The notes under the pieces are model-generated. The model was not told where the DNA came from. It saw only the letters and a program-made list of their open reading frames with translations, and did not search any database. 64,000 nucleotides of DNA from the IMG/VR virus record IMGVR_UViG_3300027708_000068, positions 1-64,000 of that record; one strand, given 5' to 3'. The translations under genes were made by a program, and so were the position numbers. Source of the DNA: a virus. This document shows, in pieces, positions 39,140 through 47,590 of the stretch. Position 1 is the stretch's first letter, and the number at the start of each line of letters is the position of its first letter.

Positions 39140-40905
39140 GCTTTTAAATACTTATCCGCTTTAATTTGTTTACCCTGTTTCTTAGTACCCGTACGAGCCG
39201 CACGTACTCTATCCATCATAGCGTATAACTTCTTAGCACCTGCATCAGTAGAGCCGTTACCCAAATGACTAACAACATCAGCAGGTACGACAAACTCGCC
39301 ATCTGCCAAACGCGCAGGTTGTTTAGCACCAATTTGAGCTGGGATATTATCTGACATGCCATCGCCGGGGCCTTTCAATAAACGACCACCATCTGAATAA
39401 CTGCCTAAATGCCCAATACCACCACCAGCTGCATAATGTTTAAAGTCTTTTGGTAAACCACCTGTAGCGCCAGCAATATTAGAACTACCATCGCTAGAAG
39501 AAGTATACATAGCAGCTTGTCTTTCGGCTTCTGCTGCGGCTTCAGCAGCAATTCTATCGTTGTATGCTTTAGTACCTACAATTGCTCCGGGATTTTGAAA
39601 CTGCACAGGGGCTACATTAGTTGGTCGAGTAAAAGTAGGAGTTGAATAGCCTTGATATTGTGTTTGTGGAGCCGCTGCCATAATACCTGCTGGTTGCATA
39701 GGGGCTACAGGAGGGGTTTGTCCTGGCATAGGGCTAGCTGCATTTCGTGCAGCCATACGAGATACTAAGTCTTGTGTTAAAGCATTATTAGTATTTACTG
39801 AATTTTGGGTAATGAAGTTTGGCATAGCCTGTAGCGGTATGTTTGGTTGTCCCCCTGTAGTTCCACCCCCAGCAAAACGTTCTGCGCCAGTATATGGGTC
39901 TACACTTGCGTCTGAAATTCCCGATACTATATTTTGTGATATTGGAACGTTAGTTGGATTTGAAAAAGTGTCACTATTAATAGTAGATTGTGGGTATATT
40001 TGGTTTTGAGCCACGCCATTAGTTTGAAACATTTGCCCTGCGCCATCAACATTTTGGTTGTCTCCAGCAATACCACCTGCTGCCATAGCTACTACGTGCC
40101 CACCTTCAGCGGCATAAGCATTGTATGGGTTTTTAACGTAGTTTGGATATACTGGTTTATAGGCTGGGTTTGGTTGCGCTGTGGTTAAAGGCGTATAGTT
40201 TTCACGACTATAGTGGAAATCTGTTAGTGGGCCTTCATATGTAGTATCTGTTGGAGTACCATATTTTTTATTATCTTGGTTAATAAAATATCCAAGAGCT
40301 GTAGCACCAAGCCCTAATTTAGCGGCTGTGCCCATATTACTACCCCAGAAACCAGCTCCAGCACCACCAACTCCACCAGCGCCAGCTCCACCAACTCCAC
40401 CAGCAGCGCCAGCTCCACCGGCAGCGCCTACAGTAGAACCTGCGGTACCGGCTGCGGAACCCGTAGCAGAATATCCAGCAAATACGTCACCGGCAGTTCC
40501 AGCTCCGCCAGCCCCAACACCGCCATTAAAACCAGCAGAACTCCAACCAGGACCAAAGGCAGTTGCATCAGTAGAAGCAAGAGTACCAGAAACAGGGGCC
40601 GTAGCAATAGTAGGAGTAGCGCCAGCAATACCTTCAGTTCCAATAGCTGTTGTACCCAGAGCACCACCTAAAGCGCCAGCGCCAGCGCCCATTAAAGCAC
40701 TTCGACCCACATCTTGCCCAGTTACGGCAGCGGTTAAACCAGAAGCGGCGGCGGCGGCGGCACCAGAAGTTAAAGCTCCAGCGGCTGTAGCACCCATAGC
40801 ATCAACCAACCAAGGGGAAGCCGCGCCGTCCGTAGCAATCGTAGCCGCCAAAGCAGCTGCTATAGGTAAATAACTTTCTGCACCACCAGAATTTCCGCCA
40901 GCCAT
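39136..40905 (-). CDS. Gly/Ala-rich virion protein
   Basis: 589 residues. The N-terminal 200 residues are Gly/Ala-rich and partly hydrophobic. The C-terminal part contains GGRLLKGPGDGMSDNIPAQI then ADGEFVVPADVVSHLGNGST, a segment found repeatedly in podovirus structural proteins, followed by a basic tail. It is probably an internal or tail-tip protein. No enzymatic motif. It lies 45 bases downstream of the preceding structural gene. Confidence 0.8.
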   Translation of the reverse strand: MAGGNSGGAESYLPIAAALAATIATDGAASPWLVDAMGATAAGALTSGAAAAAASGLTAAVTGQDVGRSALMGAGAGALGGALGTTAIGTEGIAGATPTIATAPVSGTLASTDATAFGPGWSSAGFNGGVGAGGAGTAGDVFAGYSATGSAAGTAGSTVGAAGGAGAAGGVGGAGAGGVGGAGAGFWGSNMGTAAKLGLGATALGYFINQDNKKYGTPTDTTYEGPLTDFHYSRENYTPLTTAQPNPAYKPVYPNYVKNPYNAYAAEGGHVVAMAAGGIAGDNQNVDGAGQMFQTNGVAQNQIYPQSTINSDTFSNPTNVPISQNIVSGISDASVDPYTGAERFAGGGTTGGQPNIPLQAMPNFITQNSVNTNNALTQDLVSRMAARNAASPMPGQTPPVAPMQPAGIMAAAPQTQYQGYSTPTFTRPTNVAPVQFQNPGAIVGTKAYNDRIAAEAAAEAERQAAMYTSSSDGSSNIAGATGGLPKDFKHYAAGGGIGHLGSYSDGGRLLKGPGDGMSDNIPAQIGAKQPARLADGEFVVPADVVSHLGNGSTDAGAKKLYAMMDRVRAARTGTKKQGKQIKADKYLKA

Positions 40906-40950
40906 AGTCTATCCTTTAATTTTTGTCAATTTTATCACCAATATGCCAAT

Positions 40951-41247
40951 TTAGGTCTTGATTTTTAGAACATTACCCGCAGTAGTATCATAGTAAACAT
41001 CGCCAGTTCTTAGTGTTGCTAAGCTAGTTTGCGTTGGTATAGATATTACAGCTAGTCCTGTGGTCTGGTTAATAGTACTTAAGTTTAGTGTAGTTGCTCG
41101 TAAAGCTCCAGGGTTATCTGTCTGAGAAAAGTACAATCTTAGGATGCGAATAAACTCATCCATAAACCGCTGGTCATATTCTAATGGGGCTGAAGGTAGC
41201 CTTGGTGCTGTACTAGTAGTACCTGTACCACGAGTTGCTATAGCCAT
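40951..41247 (-). CDS. Small virion-associated protein
   Basis: 98 residues. MAIATRGTGTTSTAPRLPSA and EYDQRFMDEFIRILRLYF then a beta-rich end (TGDVYYDTTAGNVLKIKT). The pattern recurs beside the gp10-like gene in environmental podoviruses, indicating a tail or head-completion part. It touches the upstream gene by one base. Confidence 0.75.
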   Translation of the reverse strand: MAIATRGTGTTSTAPRLPSAPLEYDQRFMDEFIRILRLYFSQTDNPGALRATTLNLSTINQTTGLAVISIPTQTSLATLRTGDVYYDTTAGNVLKIKT

Positions 41248-43232
41248 TATCTTCTTCCATCTGGTTTAATATCAATCCTAGGAACACCTAACTGCCATTG
41301 AGTACCTAGCTCATTAGACTCCACTTTAAACGCCATTTGACGCCCACGCATCCGCACATACGCGTATTCCGTAAACTGTTGAATATTGTAGGTACGGGTG
41401 TTTTGGTAATTTTGTTTGCTAATTACTGCAGGGTTATTATCTGTACCATAATTAGAACCAGGGTTTTGACGAGGTAGTACAGTAAAGTTTAAAGACGGCG
41501 CATTGTTATAAGAACCATTAAATGACACATCAGGAATTAAACGCCAGACAAACCCAAAGTTATGCCCATCACCAATATCAAAGTCAGAAGATTGAATATA
41601 AGAATCAATAGCAGTAGCTGGGTTAGTTTCCCCATTATTTACGTTGTTTTCATGGTATATAAGGTTAGAGTATGTGGTACTTCCAACTACATAATTAGTA
41701 GCCATAGGACTACTACGTATTGGGCTATCCAGCCATGCTGTGCGAGCTAAAGTACCATAATACCAAATACGTTCTAAATGGTTATATATTACATAGCGGT
41801 CAATGTAGTTTGAATTAGCAGAACAGTAAAACCACCATACTTCATTAAATCCTTCATTAGTACCAGCAAAAAACTGGAACGCTTGGACCATATTAATGTC
41901 TTTAAAGATATAGTCTCGTAAAGTACAAGGTAACGTTTCATTACGACCAGAGTACATGTAAAACTTATCTGTACCCATCCAGTAGGTAATATTGTTTGCA
42001 ATTGCCGTAACGTTTGGCGATACGATAGAAATGTTATCCGCAAGTAACTGAAAACCCCAAACATAAGGAGCGCCTAAATACTGCATAGAATAAAGGGTAG
42101 CATCTGTCCAAATTAAAATCTCTTGGCGAGATTGTAGTGCCGTAATAATAGTAGAACCATGGCTTAGCAAATAACTACCTGCTTGATTAGTAACTGAAGG
42201 TGTCCAAGTTAATACGCTTTCTTGGTCAGACCAACGCACCAATAATGGGTTTAAAACTGTATCGCCATAATCGTTAGTACCAAAAGCAATTGTAAAACGG
42301 CTAGCATCTGAAGTCATTACATAGTTGCAATATAACGGGCAATCTGTATCCCCATGCCACCATTGCACACCGTTTTGAGTGTTAGTATTACTAGATGAAA
42401 TTACTTGGGCTACATTGTATGTATTTGCATTAGCTGTATCAACAACCCAATAGTAAATAGGTCCCCCACGAGGGTTAAACAATAAATTCTGACCAAAGTT
42501 ATCTTGACTCCATAAACGAAGCTGAACACCAATACCCAGACCTGCAGGGGCAGAAGAACCCCAACCAGTAGACGTATATCCAGTAGTTACACCTGACCAG
42601 CCACCAGCACCCCAACCAACGTTAGTAGTATAAATAGCACTACCAGAAGTAATTTTATATGCTGCAATAGTAGACCCACCGCCATTACCGGAATCCCCCG
42701 CGGTAGCAGTAACGGCTACTGTAATTGTATACTGGCTTGAAGATACATAAGTAATTACATACCCGGCTGTAGCATTAAGAACAGCAGCAGTTACATCCCC
42801 ACCAAGACTAACTGCACTAGTAAAAGTAACAAAGTCGCCCGTTTGAGCTCCATGACCTACATCAGTTACAGTAATAGTAGAGAGGCCAGTAGTAGCTGCA
42901 AAAGTAGCCTCCCCCGCTGTAGTTACAGAACGTATTGGAGTAATGTCATAGGCATAACCACCAGTACCTTGTTGTACATAGAACTTTTGGTTTGTGCCAA
43001 CACCTAGGTAGTTATACCCGTTAAGGCCAATCCAGTTCCATAAAGAACGAATAACCCCAACATATTGGCCACCAGTAATTACGGTGCCACCATCTAATAC
43101 CCAACCACCAATTTTTTCTACTTGTCCAGAACGAAAGCGAATCTTATCGCCAGCATACCAACCGCCTTCGTTAGCAAGCGTTGTACCTTCACGGTTAATG
43201 CCTGGGCGAAATTGTAATTTTTGTAATGGCAT
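41247..43232 (-). CDS. Tail/DNA-stabilisation protein (P22 gp10 / T7 gp12-like)
   Basis: 661 residues, beta-rich. The opening KLQFRPGINREGTTLANEGG WY..DKIRFRSGQVEKIGGW is typical of the tail-hub proteins of P22 gp10 and T7 gp12 type, which plug the connector and hold packaged DNA. The rest alternates Trp/Tyr-rich propeller-like strands (VYWV.., YYWVVDTANANTYN). Assigned by opening motif and position next to endolysin and other tail genes. Confidence 0.82.
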   Translation of the reverse strand: MPLQKLQFRPGINREGTTLANEGGWYAGDKIRFRSGQVEKIGGWVLDGGTVITGGQYVGVIRSLWNWIGLNGYNYLGVGTNQKFYVQQGTGGYAYDITPIRSVTTAGEATFAATTGLSTITVTDVGHGAQTGDFVTFTSAVSLGGDVTAAVLNATAGYVITYVSSSQYTITVAVTATAGDSGNGGGSTIAAYKITSGSAIYTTNVGWGAGGWSGVTTGYTSTGWGSSAPAGLGIGVQLRLWSQDNFGQNLLFNPRGGPIYYWVVDTANANTYNVAQVISSSNTNTQNGVQWWHGDTDCPLYCNYVMTSDASRFTIAFGTNDYGDTVLNPLLVRWSDQESVLTWTPSVTNQAGSYLLSHGSTIITALQSRQEILIWTDATLYSMQYLGAPYVWGFQLLADNISIVSPNVTAIANNITYWMGTDKFYMYSGRNETLPCTLRDYIFKDINMVQAFQFFAGTNEGFNEVWWFYCSANSNYIDRYVIYNHLERIWYYGTLARTAWLDSPIRSSPMATNYVVGSTTYSNLIYHENNVNNGETNPATAIDSYIQSSDFDIGDGHNFGFVWRLIPDVSFNGSYNNAPSLNFTVLPRQNPGSNYGTDNNPAVISKQNYQNTRTYNIQQFTEYAYVRMRGRQMAFKVESNELGTQWQLGVPRIDIKPDGRR

Positions 43233-43825
43233 TAGTAGGTATCCAGTGCTTTTTGTGCAAGTGCGGTTTTTTCAACACGCTCAGCGTATCCAGTCATTCC
43301 ACCATTAACTCTATGGGTTATTTCTTTTATATCTCCAGCATCTGCAAGAGAGTTTAAATTCTTTTTATTCCAAAACCAACCTGCAGATAGGGCAGCCCAT
43401 TTAGGTTCAAGGATAATATCTGGATGTGTAATTGTATCAATACCTAGGCTAGTACCACAAAACAAATAAACTTCTTTACCAGTTAACTGTATGACACCAC
43501 GTCCACGGTATTTAAACCCATCACCTTCTTCGGTATTACCCATCCGTCCAGCATACACTTTGTTTGCTATCTTCTCGGGATTATTGGCGTACTTATCAGC
43601 AGTATCATGGTCAGGAAACCTAGAAGGCCAAACCCGCATAAGGGCATTAGCTGAGTAATGTAAGTTTTCTTCTAAAGTCTTAAAGTTATTAGACTCGTGT
43701 ATGCACTGCCCTAAAAAAGCGGCTTGTCTTTTAGTAGTAGAAATACCATATTTTACAAACGTAGTAACTAATGGTTCGTACCATTTTCCATCAATACCAA
43801 GAGACTTTAACTGTTCAGGACTCAT
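43232..43825 (-). CDS. Endolysin, GH19 (chitinase-like) muramidase
   Basis: 197 residues. LGQCIHESNNFKTLEENLHY carries the catalytic E of GH19 enzymes (HES), a second E lies in the same segment, and RGRGVIQLTGKEVY is the substrate-binding signature. WFWNKKNLNSLADAGDIKEI and RVNGG complete the fold. It would cut peptidoglycan at lysis. There is no signal peptide or SAR domain, so export depends on the holin encoded just upstream (44220). It overlaps Rz by 4 bases. Confidence 0.95.
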   Translation of the reverse strand: MSPEQLKSLGIDGKWYEPLVTTFVKYGISTTKRQAAFLGQCIHESNNFKTLEENLHYSANALMRVWPSRFPDHDTADKYANNPEKIANKVYAGRMGNTEEGDGFKYRGRGVIQLTGKEVYLFCGTSLGIDTITHPDIILEPKWAALSAGWFWNKKNLNSLADAGDIKEITHRVNGGMTGYAERVEKTALAQKALDTY

Positions 43826-44223
43826 TTAATACCTATCTGTGCATTAACCCAATCTTGTAAGCTTGTTAATTGGACCGTTGCTGCAGCGCATTGTCCAGCA
43901 AGTATTGGGTAGGCGGTTTCTGCATCAGTTCCTTTGGGGGCTGGGGAAATGCCGGACATTGAACCGCTACTGGGGTTGCGCACGCCACTAGTATAGAAGT
44001 TACGCACAGCAGAAAGCTTGCTTTCATAATCATTTTTAATTCCTTTATTTACTAAATCTTGTTGTTTTTTAACTGACTCAACATTAGCTTCTTGCGCTTT
44101 AGCAATGGCAACCACTTCTTTCTTAAATGCCATGTAATCCACATCACGTGTATGCCAACCAGCATAGAAAATGCCAAGTACACATACAACTCCCGCGATA
44201 AGTTTGGCATATAGTAGATTCAT
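43822..44223 (-). CDS. Inner-membrane spanin Rz
   Basis: 133 residues. One N-terminal membrane helix (LIAGVVCVLGIFYAGW) is followed by a periplasmic coiled coil (EVVAIAKAQEANVESVKKQQ) and the C-terminal AYPILAGQCAAATVQLTSLQ, typical of i-spanins. With its outer-membrane partner Rz1, encoded inside it in another frame, it disrupts the outer membrane at the end of lysis. It overlaps the holin and the endolysin by 4 bases each. Confidence 0.9.
   Translation of the reverse strand: MNLLYAKLIAGVVCVLGIFYAGWHTRDVDYMAFKKEVVAIAKAQEANVESVKKQQDLVNKGIKNDYESKLSAVRNFYTSGVRNPSSGSMSGISPAPKGTDAETAYPILAGQCAAATVQLTSLQDWVNAQIGIK
43866..44033 (-). CDS. Outer-membrane spanin Rz1, nested within Rz
   Basis: 55 residues in a different frame inside Rz. 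The signal MIMKASFLLCVTSILVACAT contains a lipobox (LVAC, lipidated Cys at 18). The mature part is Pro-rich, CPAFPQPPKELMQKPPTQYL, the hallmark of Rz1 lipoproteins. AAAGGA lies 7-8 bases before the ATG. The full nesting is the same as in phage lambda. Together with Rz it bridges inner and outer membranes to complete lysis, which proves a Gram-negative host. Confidence 0.92.
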   Translation of the reverse strand: MIMKASFLLCVTSILVACATPVAVQCPAFPQPPKELMQKPPTQYLLDNALQQRSN

Positions 44224-44405
44224 CGTTCGATAGGTTGAGTAGTTATAAAGCGTAAAATTGCAACAATAATTCCAATAGTGAAAAAAGTTACTCCATAAAA
44301 CTTAGGTTCAAGTAAAGCCTGTACATATGGAAATAACTCCATAGCCGCGCCTAGTACCGCTAGCGCAAAAGCAAACCACATAGTCTTAGACTTGCGCATT
44401 TTCAT
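44220..44405 (-). CDS. Holin (two membrane helices)
   Basis: 61 residues. A basic start (MKMRKSKTMW) leads into two membrane helices (FAFALAVLGAAMELFPYV; VTFFTIGIIVAILRFI) with a short loop, a class II-like holin. It lies directly before Rz/Rz1 and the endolysin. It would form the lesions that release the endolysin. A dual start (ATG at 44405 and 44399) might give holin and antiholin forms, but this is not shown. Confidence 0.88.
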   Translation of the reverse strand: MKMRKSKTMWFAFALAVLGAAMELFPYVQALLEPKFYGVTFFTIGIIVAILRFITTQPIER

Positions 44406-44644
44406 TTTGCTTTAGTTTTTGCGGTTTTAACTGTAGCCTTTGGTTTGCGCATGGATGCCTTTGGAACTATCACTTTCTTTGCTGCTGGTTTTTTCTTTGG
44501 GCGTGGGTCAAAGTCTTCGCTTAAAACTGGAAAAGGCCACATCTTAAACTCTGGCGTTTTTGTGTCAATTTGAACTTTACCAACTTCCATATTAATTTTA
44601 GGCATGTAGCCTAGTTTGTCAAACATCCAAGTTACTATAAACAT
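44402..44644 (-). CDS. Small Lys-rich protein before holin
   Basis: 80 residues. The N-terminus (MFIVTWMFDKLGYMPKINME) is followed by a Pro/Lys-rich tail (KKKPAAKKVIVPKASMRKPK). It overlaps neighbours by ATGA and one base. It may be a virion-associated basic peptide or lysis accessory; function unknown. Confidence 0.7.
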   Translation of the reverse strand: MFIVTWMFDKLGYMPKINMEVGKVQIDTKTPEFKMWPFPVLSEDFDPRPKKKPAAKKVIVPKASMRKPKATVKTAKTKAK

Positions 44645-44964
44645 TATTCTTCCTCTACATATTTTAAAGTTTGTGGTTTATTAAATGCTGCTGTTAATAG
44701 TACTTGTTGATTTGTCTCTTGCGCTTTAACCATTTCGTTCCTAAAAGACTCAACTGCTGCTGAAGTGCTGCGTTGCTGTTTAGAATTCTCAATCATTAAA
44801 ATTGGAAGCCAAGCCATAGCGCAGCCTTTTTCATCTACAGAATCACCAGTAGTTGGATTTGTACCAGCAAAAGTTTGAAACCATACACAACGATGAATTG
44901 CGTTGTCTTTAATTTCTTCACATTTAGCCCCTAATGGGCAAGTAAGTACTGTTTTAAGTTCCAT
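44644..44964 (-). CDS. Conserved phage protein with four cysteines
   Basis: 106 residues. LTCPLGAKCEE, HRCVW and GCAMAWLPILMIEN provide four Cys that could bind zinc or an iron-sulfur cluster, followed by a helical tail. Such proteins occur near lysis or tail-fibre genes in environmental phages. Function unknown. Confidence 0.75.
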   Translation of the reverse strand: MELKTVLTCPLGAKCEEIKDNAIHRCVWFQTFAGTNPTTGDSVDEKGCAMAWLPILMIENSKQQRSTSAAVESFRNEMVKAQETNQQVLLTAAFNKPQTLKYVEEE

Positions 44965-46457
44965 TAGTTTTTAGCGCAAATAATGAGGTCGATGTATCGT
45001 GGAGCCCAATTAGACGCACTTCCATTGGCTGCTGTTGTACCAGATACTGTTACTGTGTGATTATGTGCTGGGTCTGACGCACTTGTTGTTCCAGAGTATG
45101 TATGACTATGGTCAGCAGAGGCATCTCCAAGAGAAATTCCTGTATAAGCGTTATTTAGTACTGGGTTTGTGTAATCTCCACGAACCGCATTGTAGTCACC
45201 ACGAATATTAATTTGACCACCAGATGGCACGTTATAAATAAAGGTAGATGCAAAACTATGGCCATGGCCTGGGTCTGATACAGAGTGACTGTGGGTTACA
45301 CTTTGCCCACTAGATGTGCCGCTAAATGTATGCGAGTGATTAATGCTAGTTGTACTAGTTGTGCCTGAAGAGGAAACAGTATGGGTATGGCTTGGAACTA
45401 CATCCATTAAAATAGGACTTGCAGAACCGCCTACTCCGTTCCCTGCTGTATTAACAACACGAAGCATACGGTTAGTAGCATTATCAGAGGTATCTTGCGT
45501 CCAGCCAGTAGGGGCGGAGGATTGAGCAAATGGAAGTCTTGTACCTGATGGGAATGCGTTAGACACCGCTGTGGTTACAAAAGCCGTTGTAGCTAATTGG
45601 GTATTATTAGTACCTGCGGCTTGGGTTGTACCCACTGCCCCACTTGAAACTGTTGTTGTTACAGTTGCAGCGCTACCGCCAATGCTTAATCCAGAAGCTG
45701 TTCCAGTTAACCCAGTACCGGCACCGGAAAAAGAGCCTGAATTTAAAGTTAATCCACTTGAGCCTATTGTCCCCCAAGTTACTGAACCAGAAGAAGGTTG
45801 AAAATAAATGGAACCTGTAGAATACCCACGAATAGCTACGTTTGTATTATCTCCATATAGTCCTGTAGCAATACCACCCCCAATAGCTAAACTATTTTGG
45901 AAGTTTGCAATTCCAGTAAAAGTAGAAGTACCAGTAAATGACGAAGTACCACCAATTGATAAAGTGCCACCAACAGAAGCGTTACCTGTAACGGTAAAGT
46001 TACTAGGTGTACCGCCAGTACTAGCAAAAAAGTTTGTTCCGTCTGACCAAATAGATGTTGTCATACCTGCTGGAATAGTTACACCTGAACCAGCGGCAGT
46101 AGTATTACCAATAACAGAAGAGTTATAGAAAGTAGCTGTATATGCAGTGTTATTCCAAACTGTATAAGTTTTACTTACAGGCGGGGCAAAAATGTTAAAG
46201 TTAGCGCCCAGAGTACCTGCATTTAGTTTTAATACAGCATAGATTGATTGATTTAGTGAAGGGGTAGCAGACGGCCCGTTTACGTATGTAAGTACTTGAT
46301 TATTAGAGGTTGGGCTTACTGTAACCGCTTGATAGCCTGCAATAGCCGTTTCAAATACATACTGAAAGTTATTATTAGTAGTGCCACCCCAAGAACCAGG
46401 CTGGTCTCCAGCACCGATTAATTCGGTTCGTAGTATGGGTGAGTAGGTGCTTGCCAT
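44964..46457 (-). CDS. Tail fibre with collar-type metal-binding tip
   Basis: 497 residues. After repetitive beta sequence (VTGNASVGGTLSIGGTSSFT) comes LPFAQSSAPTGWTQD and then the C-terminal tip with many H-x-H pairs (VPSHTHTVSS, NHSHTFSG, HGHSF, HSHTYSG, HNHTV) ending NWAPRYIDLIICAKN. This is the phage tail-collar fold, whose His pairs bind metal along a trimer axis. It probably contacts the host receptor. No chaperone is visible downstream. Confidence 0.9.
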   Translation of the reverse strand: MASTYSPILRTELIGAGDQPGSWGGTTNNNFQYVFETAIAGYQAVTVSPTSNNQVLTYVNGPSATPSLNQSIYAVLKLNAGTLGANFNIFAPPVSKTYTVWNNTAYTATFYNSSVIGNTTAAGSGVTIPAGMTTSIWSDGTNFFASTGGTPSNFTVTGNASVGGTLSIGGTSSFTGTSTFTGIANFQNSLAIGGGIATGLYGDNTNVAIRGYSTGSIYFQPSSGSVTWGTIGSSGLTLNSGSFSGAGTGLTGTASGLSIGGSAATVTTTVSSGAVGTTQAAGTNNTQLATTAFVTTAVSNAFPSGTRLPFAQSSAPTGWTQDTSDNATNRMLRVVNTAGNGVGGSASPILMDVVPSHTHTVSSSGTTSTTSINHSHTFSGTSSGQSVTHSHSVSDPGHGHSFASTFIYNVPSGGQINIRGDYNAVRGDYTNPVLNNAYTGISLGDASADHSHTYSGTTSASDPAHNHTVTVSGTTAANGSASNWAPRYIDLIICAKN

Positions 46458-46466
46458 GTTTATCCT

Positions 46467-47309
46467 TTATGGGAAGTTATTATTAACTGGAACCCAAGTT
46501 ACTGTTTGTCCATCATTAATACTTACCCATGAACCCGCAGTAGCGTTATTAATCTGCGCCCAATTACTTGTTTGGCCGTCGTTAATTTTAAACCAACCAC
46601 GAGGGAAAGGGCTGTCTAATAATACCAAATTTTCGGCTATCTGGCTATTAAATGCGGCAATTACAGTTATAGCGTCAGCGGGTACTAGATTTTCGGTTAC
46701 TAGGGCGTTATGGGTGCGTAAGGCAGTTTGAGCATCCGCTAGGGTTAAGGCTTCAGCTATGTTTGAGTTATGTATGCGTATCGCTAGGCTAGAGTCGGCT
46801 GCAGTTAGAGCTTCAGAAAGACTGGATACAAAAGCTGCAGTAGCTGAAATAGCATCTGCTAGGGCAGTATTTTCGGTAATAACAGTTGAAAAAGAAGCTA
46901 TTACGGTTTGGCTGTTATCAACCCCGATGTTCTCTAAAACCACGCTGGCGAAGCTTGCTACAACCGTCTGGGAGTTATCTAGCGTTAGGGCTTCAGTTAT
47001 ATCTGAGTTTTGAATGCGGATAACTACGCTAGAGTCGGCTAAATCAGCAGCCTCGACAATTGCAACAGCAAAAGCAGCTAAAACAGATGGGGTATCTGCA
47101 AAAGACGCATTTTCAATAACAACAGCAAAAAGGGTGCGAAGCCCATTTACAGAATCAGCTAGGGTTATAGGTTCTGTAATGTTATTATTAAAAGACGCAA
47201 CTGTACTGGGTATGTCGTTGATAATAAAAGGCTCCGTAATGGAATCCCCCCATTTAACAATACCCCTTTGTACAAAAGGTCCAGAGCTTATCGGCTGTTT
47301 ACCGAACAT
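46467..47309 (-). CDS. Repeat protein with EALTLADAQT-type units
   Basis: 280 residues made mainly of a degenerate unit of about 27-30 residues with the pattern (I/V)TEALTLADAQTxxxxF, at least seven copies, ending in a Trp-rich domain (NDGQTSNWAQINN; NDGQTVTWVPVNN). The same unit appears at the C-terminus of the 787-residue protein, so the two are related and perhaps interacting or alternative fibre parts. A role in the tail fibre is inferred. Confidence 0.75.
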   Translation of the reverse strand: MFGKQPISSGPFVQRGIVKWGDSITEPFIINDIPSTVASFNNNITEPITLADSVNGLRTLFAVVIENASFADTPSVLAAFAVAIVEAADLADSSVVIRIQNSDITEALTLDNSQTVVASFASVVLENIGVDNSQTVIASFSTVITENTALADAISATAAFVSSLSEALTAADSSLAIRIHNSNIAEALTLADAQTALRTHNALVTENLVPADAITVIAAFNSQIAENLVLLDSPFPRGWFKINDGQTSNWAQINNATAGSWVSINDGQTVTWVPVNNNFP

Positions 47310-47312
47310 AGC

Positions 47313-47579
47313 TTAGCAGTCTACTGCACCTTGATAATCAGCCATAGTCTTTAATACTTCATAAATAGCTGGGATTAAATCGCCTTTTAAATCTTCCATA
47401 GCGATGTAATGAGCCAGCTCTGCAACTGTAGACCTGTTTGAGTGCCTAGCGTCTTCATCATAGTAGATAGCTACTTGTACTTGAAGTTGGTCTTTTGTGC
47501 CGTAAAAGTTAGTAATGCGGGCATAAGCCTGCGGTGCTGCTGGGCCAAACTGTGTTGCAATTTGTAATTTTAGTGCCAT
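47313..47579 (-). CDS. Conserved small structural protein, 88 residues
   Basis: MALKLQIATQFGPAAPQAYA then strands and helices (LQVQVAIYYDEDARHSNRST; MEDLKGDLIPAIYEVLKTM). It lies between fibre genes and is probably a baseplate or fibre-attachment part. No motif identified. Confidence 0.7.
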   Translation of the reverse strand: MALKLQIATQFGPAAPQAYARITNFYGTKDQLQVQVAIYYDEDARHSNRSTVAELAHYIAMEDLKGDLIPAIYEVLKTMADYQGAVDC

Positions 47580-47590
47580 TGTAATTCTCC

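Noticed and set aside
40328-40873. 181-codon plus-strand Pro/Ala-rich frame
   Set aside because: It is antisense to the Gly/Ala-rich virion gene; Gly codons read backwards give Pro/Ala. It has no ribosome site. Similar long shadows lie opposite 45571-46128 and 52402-53388.
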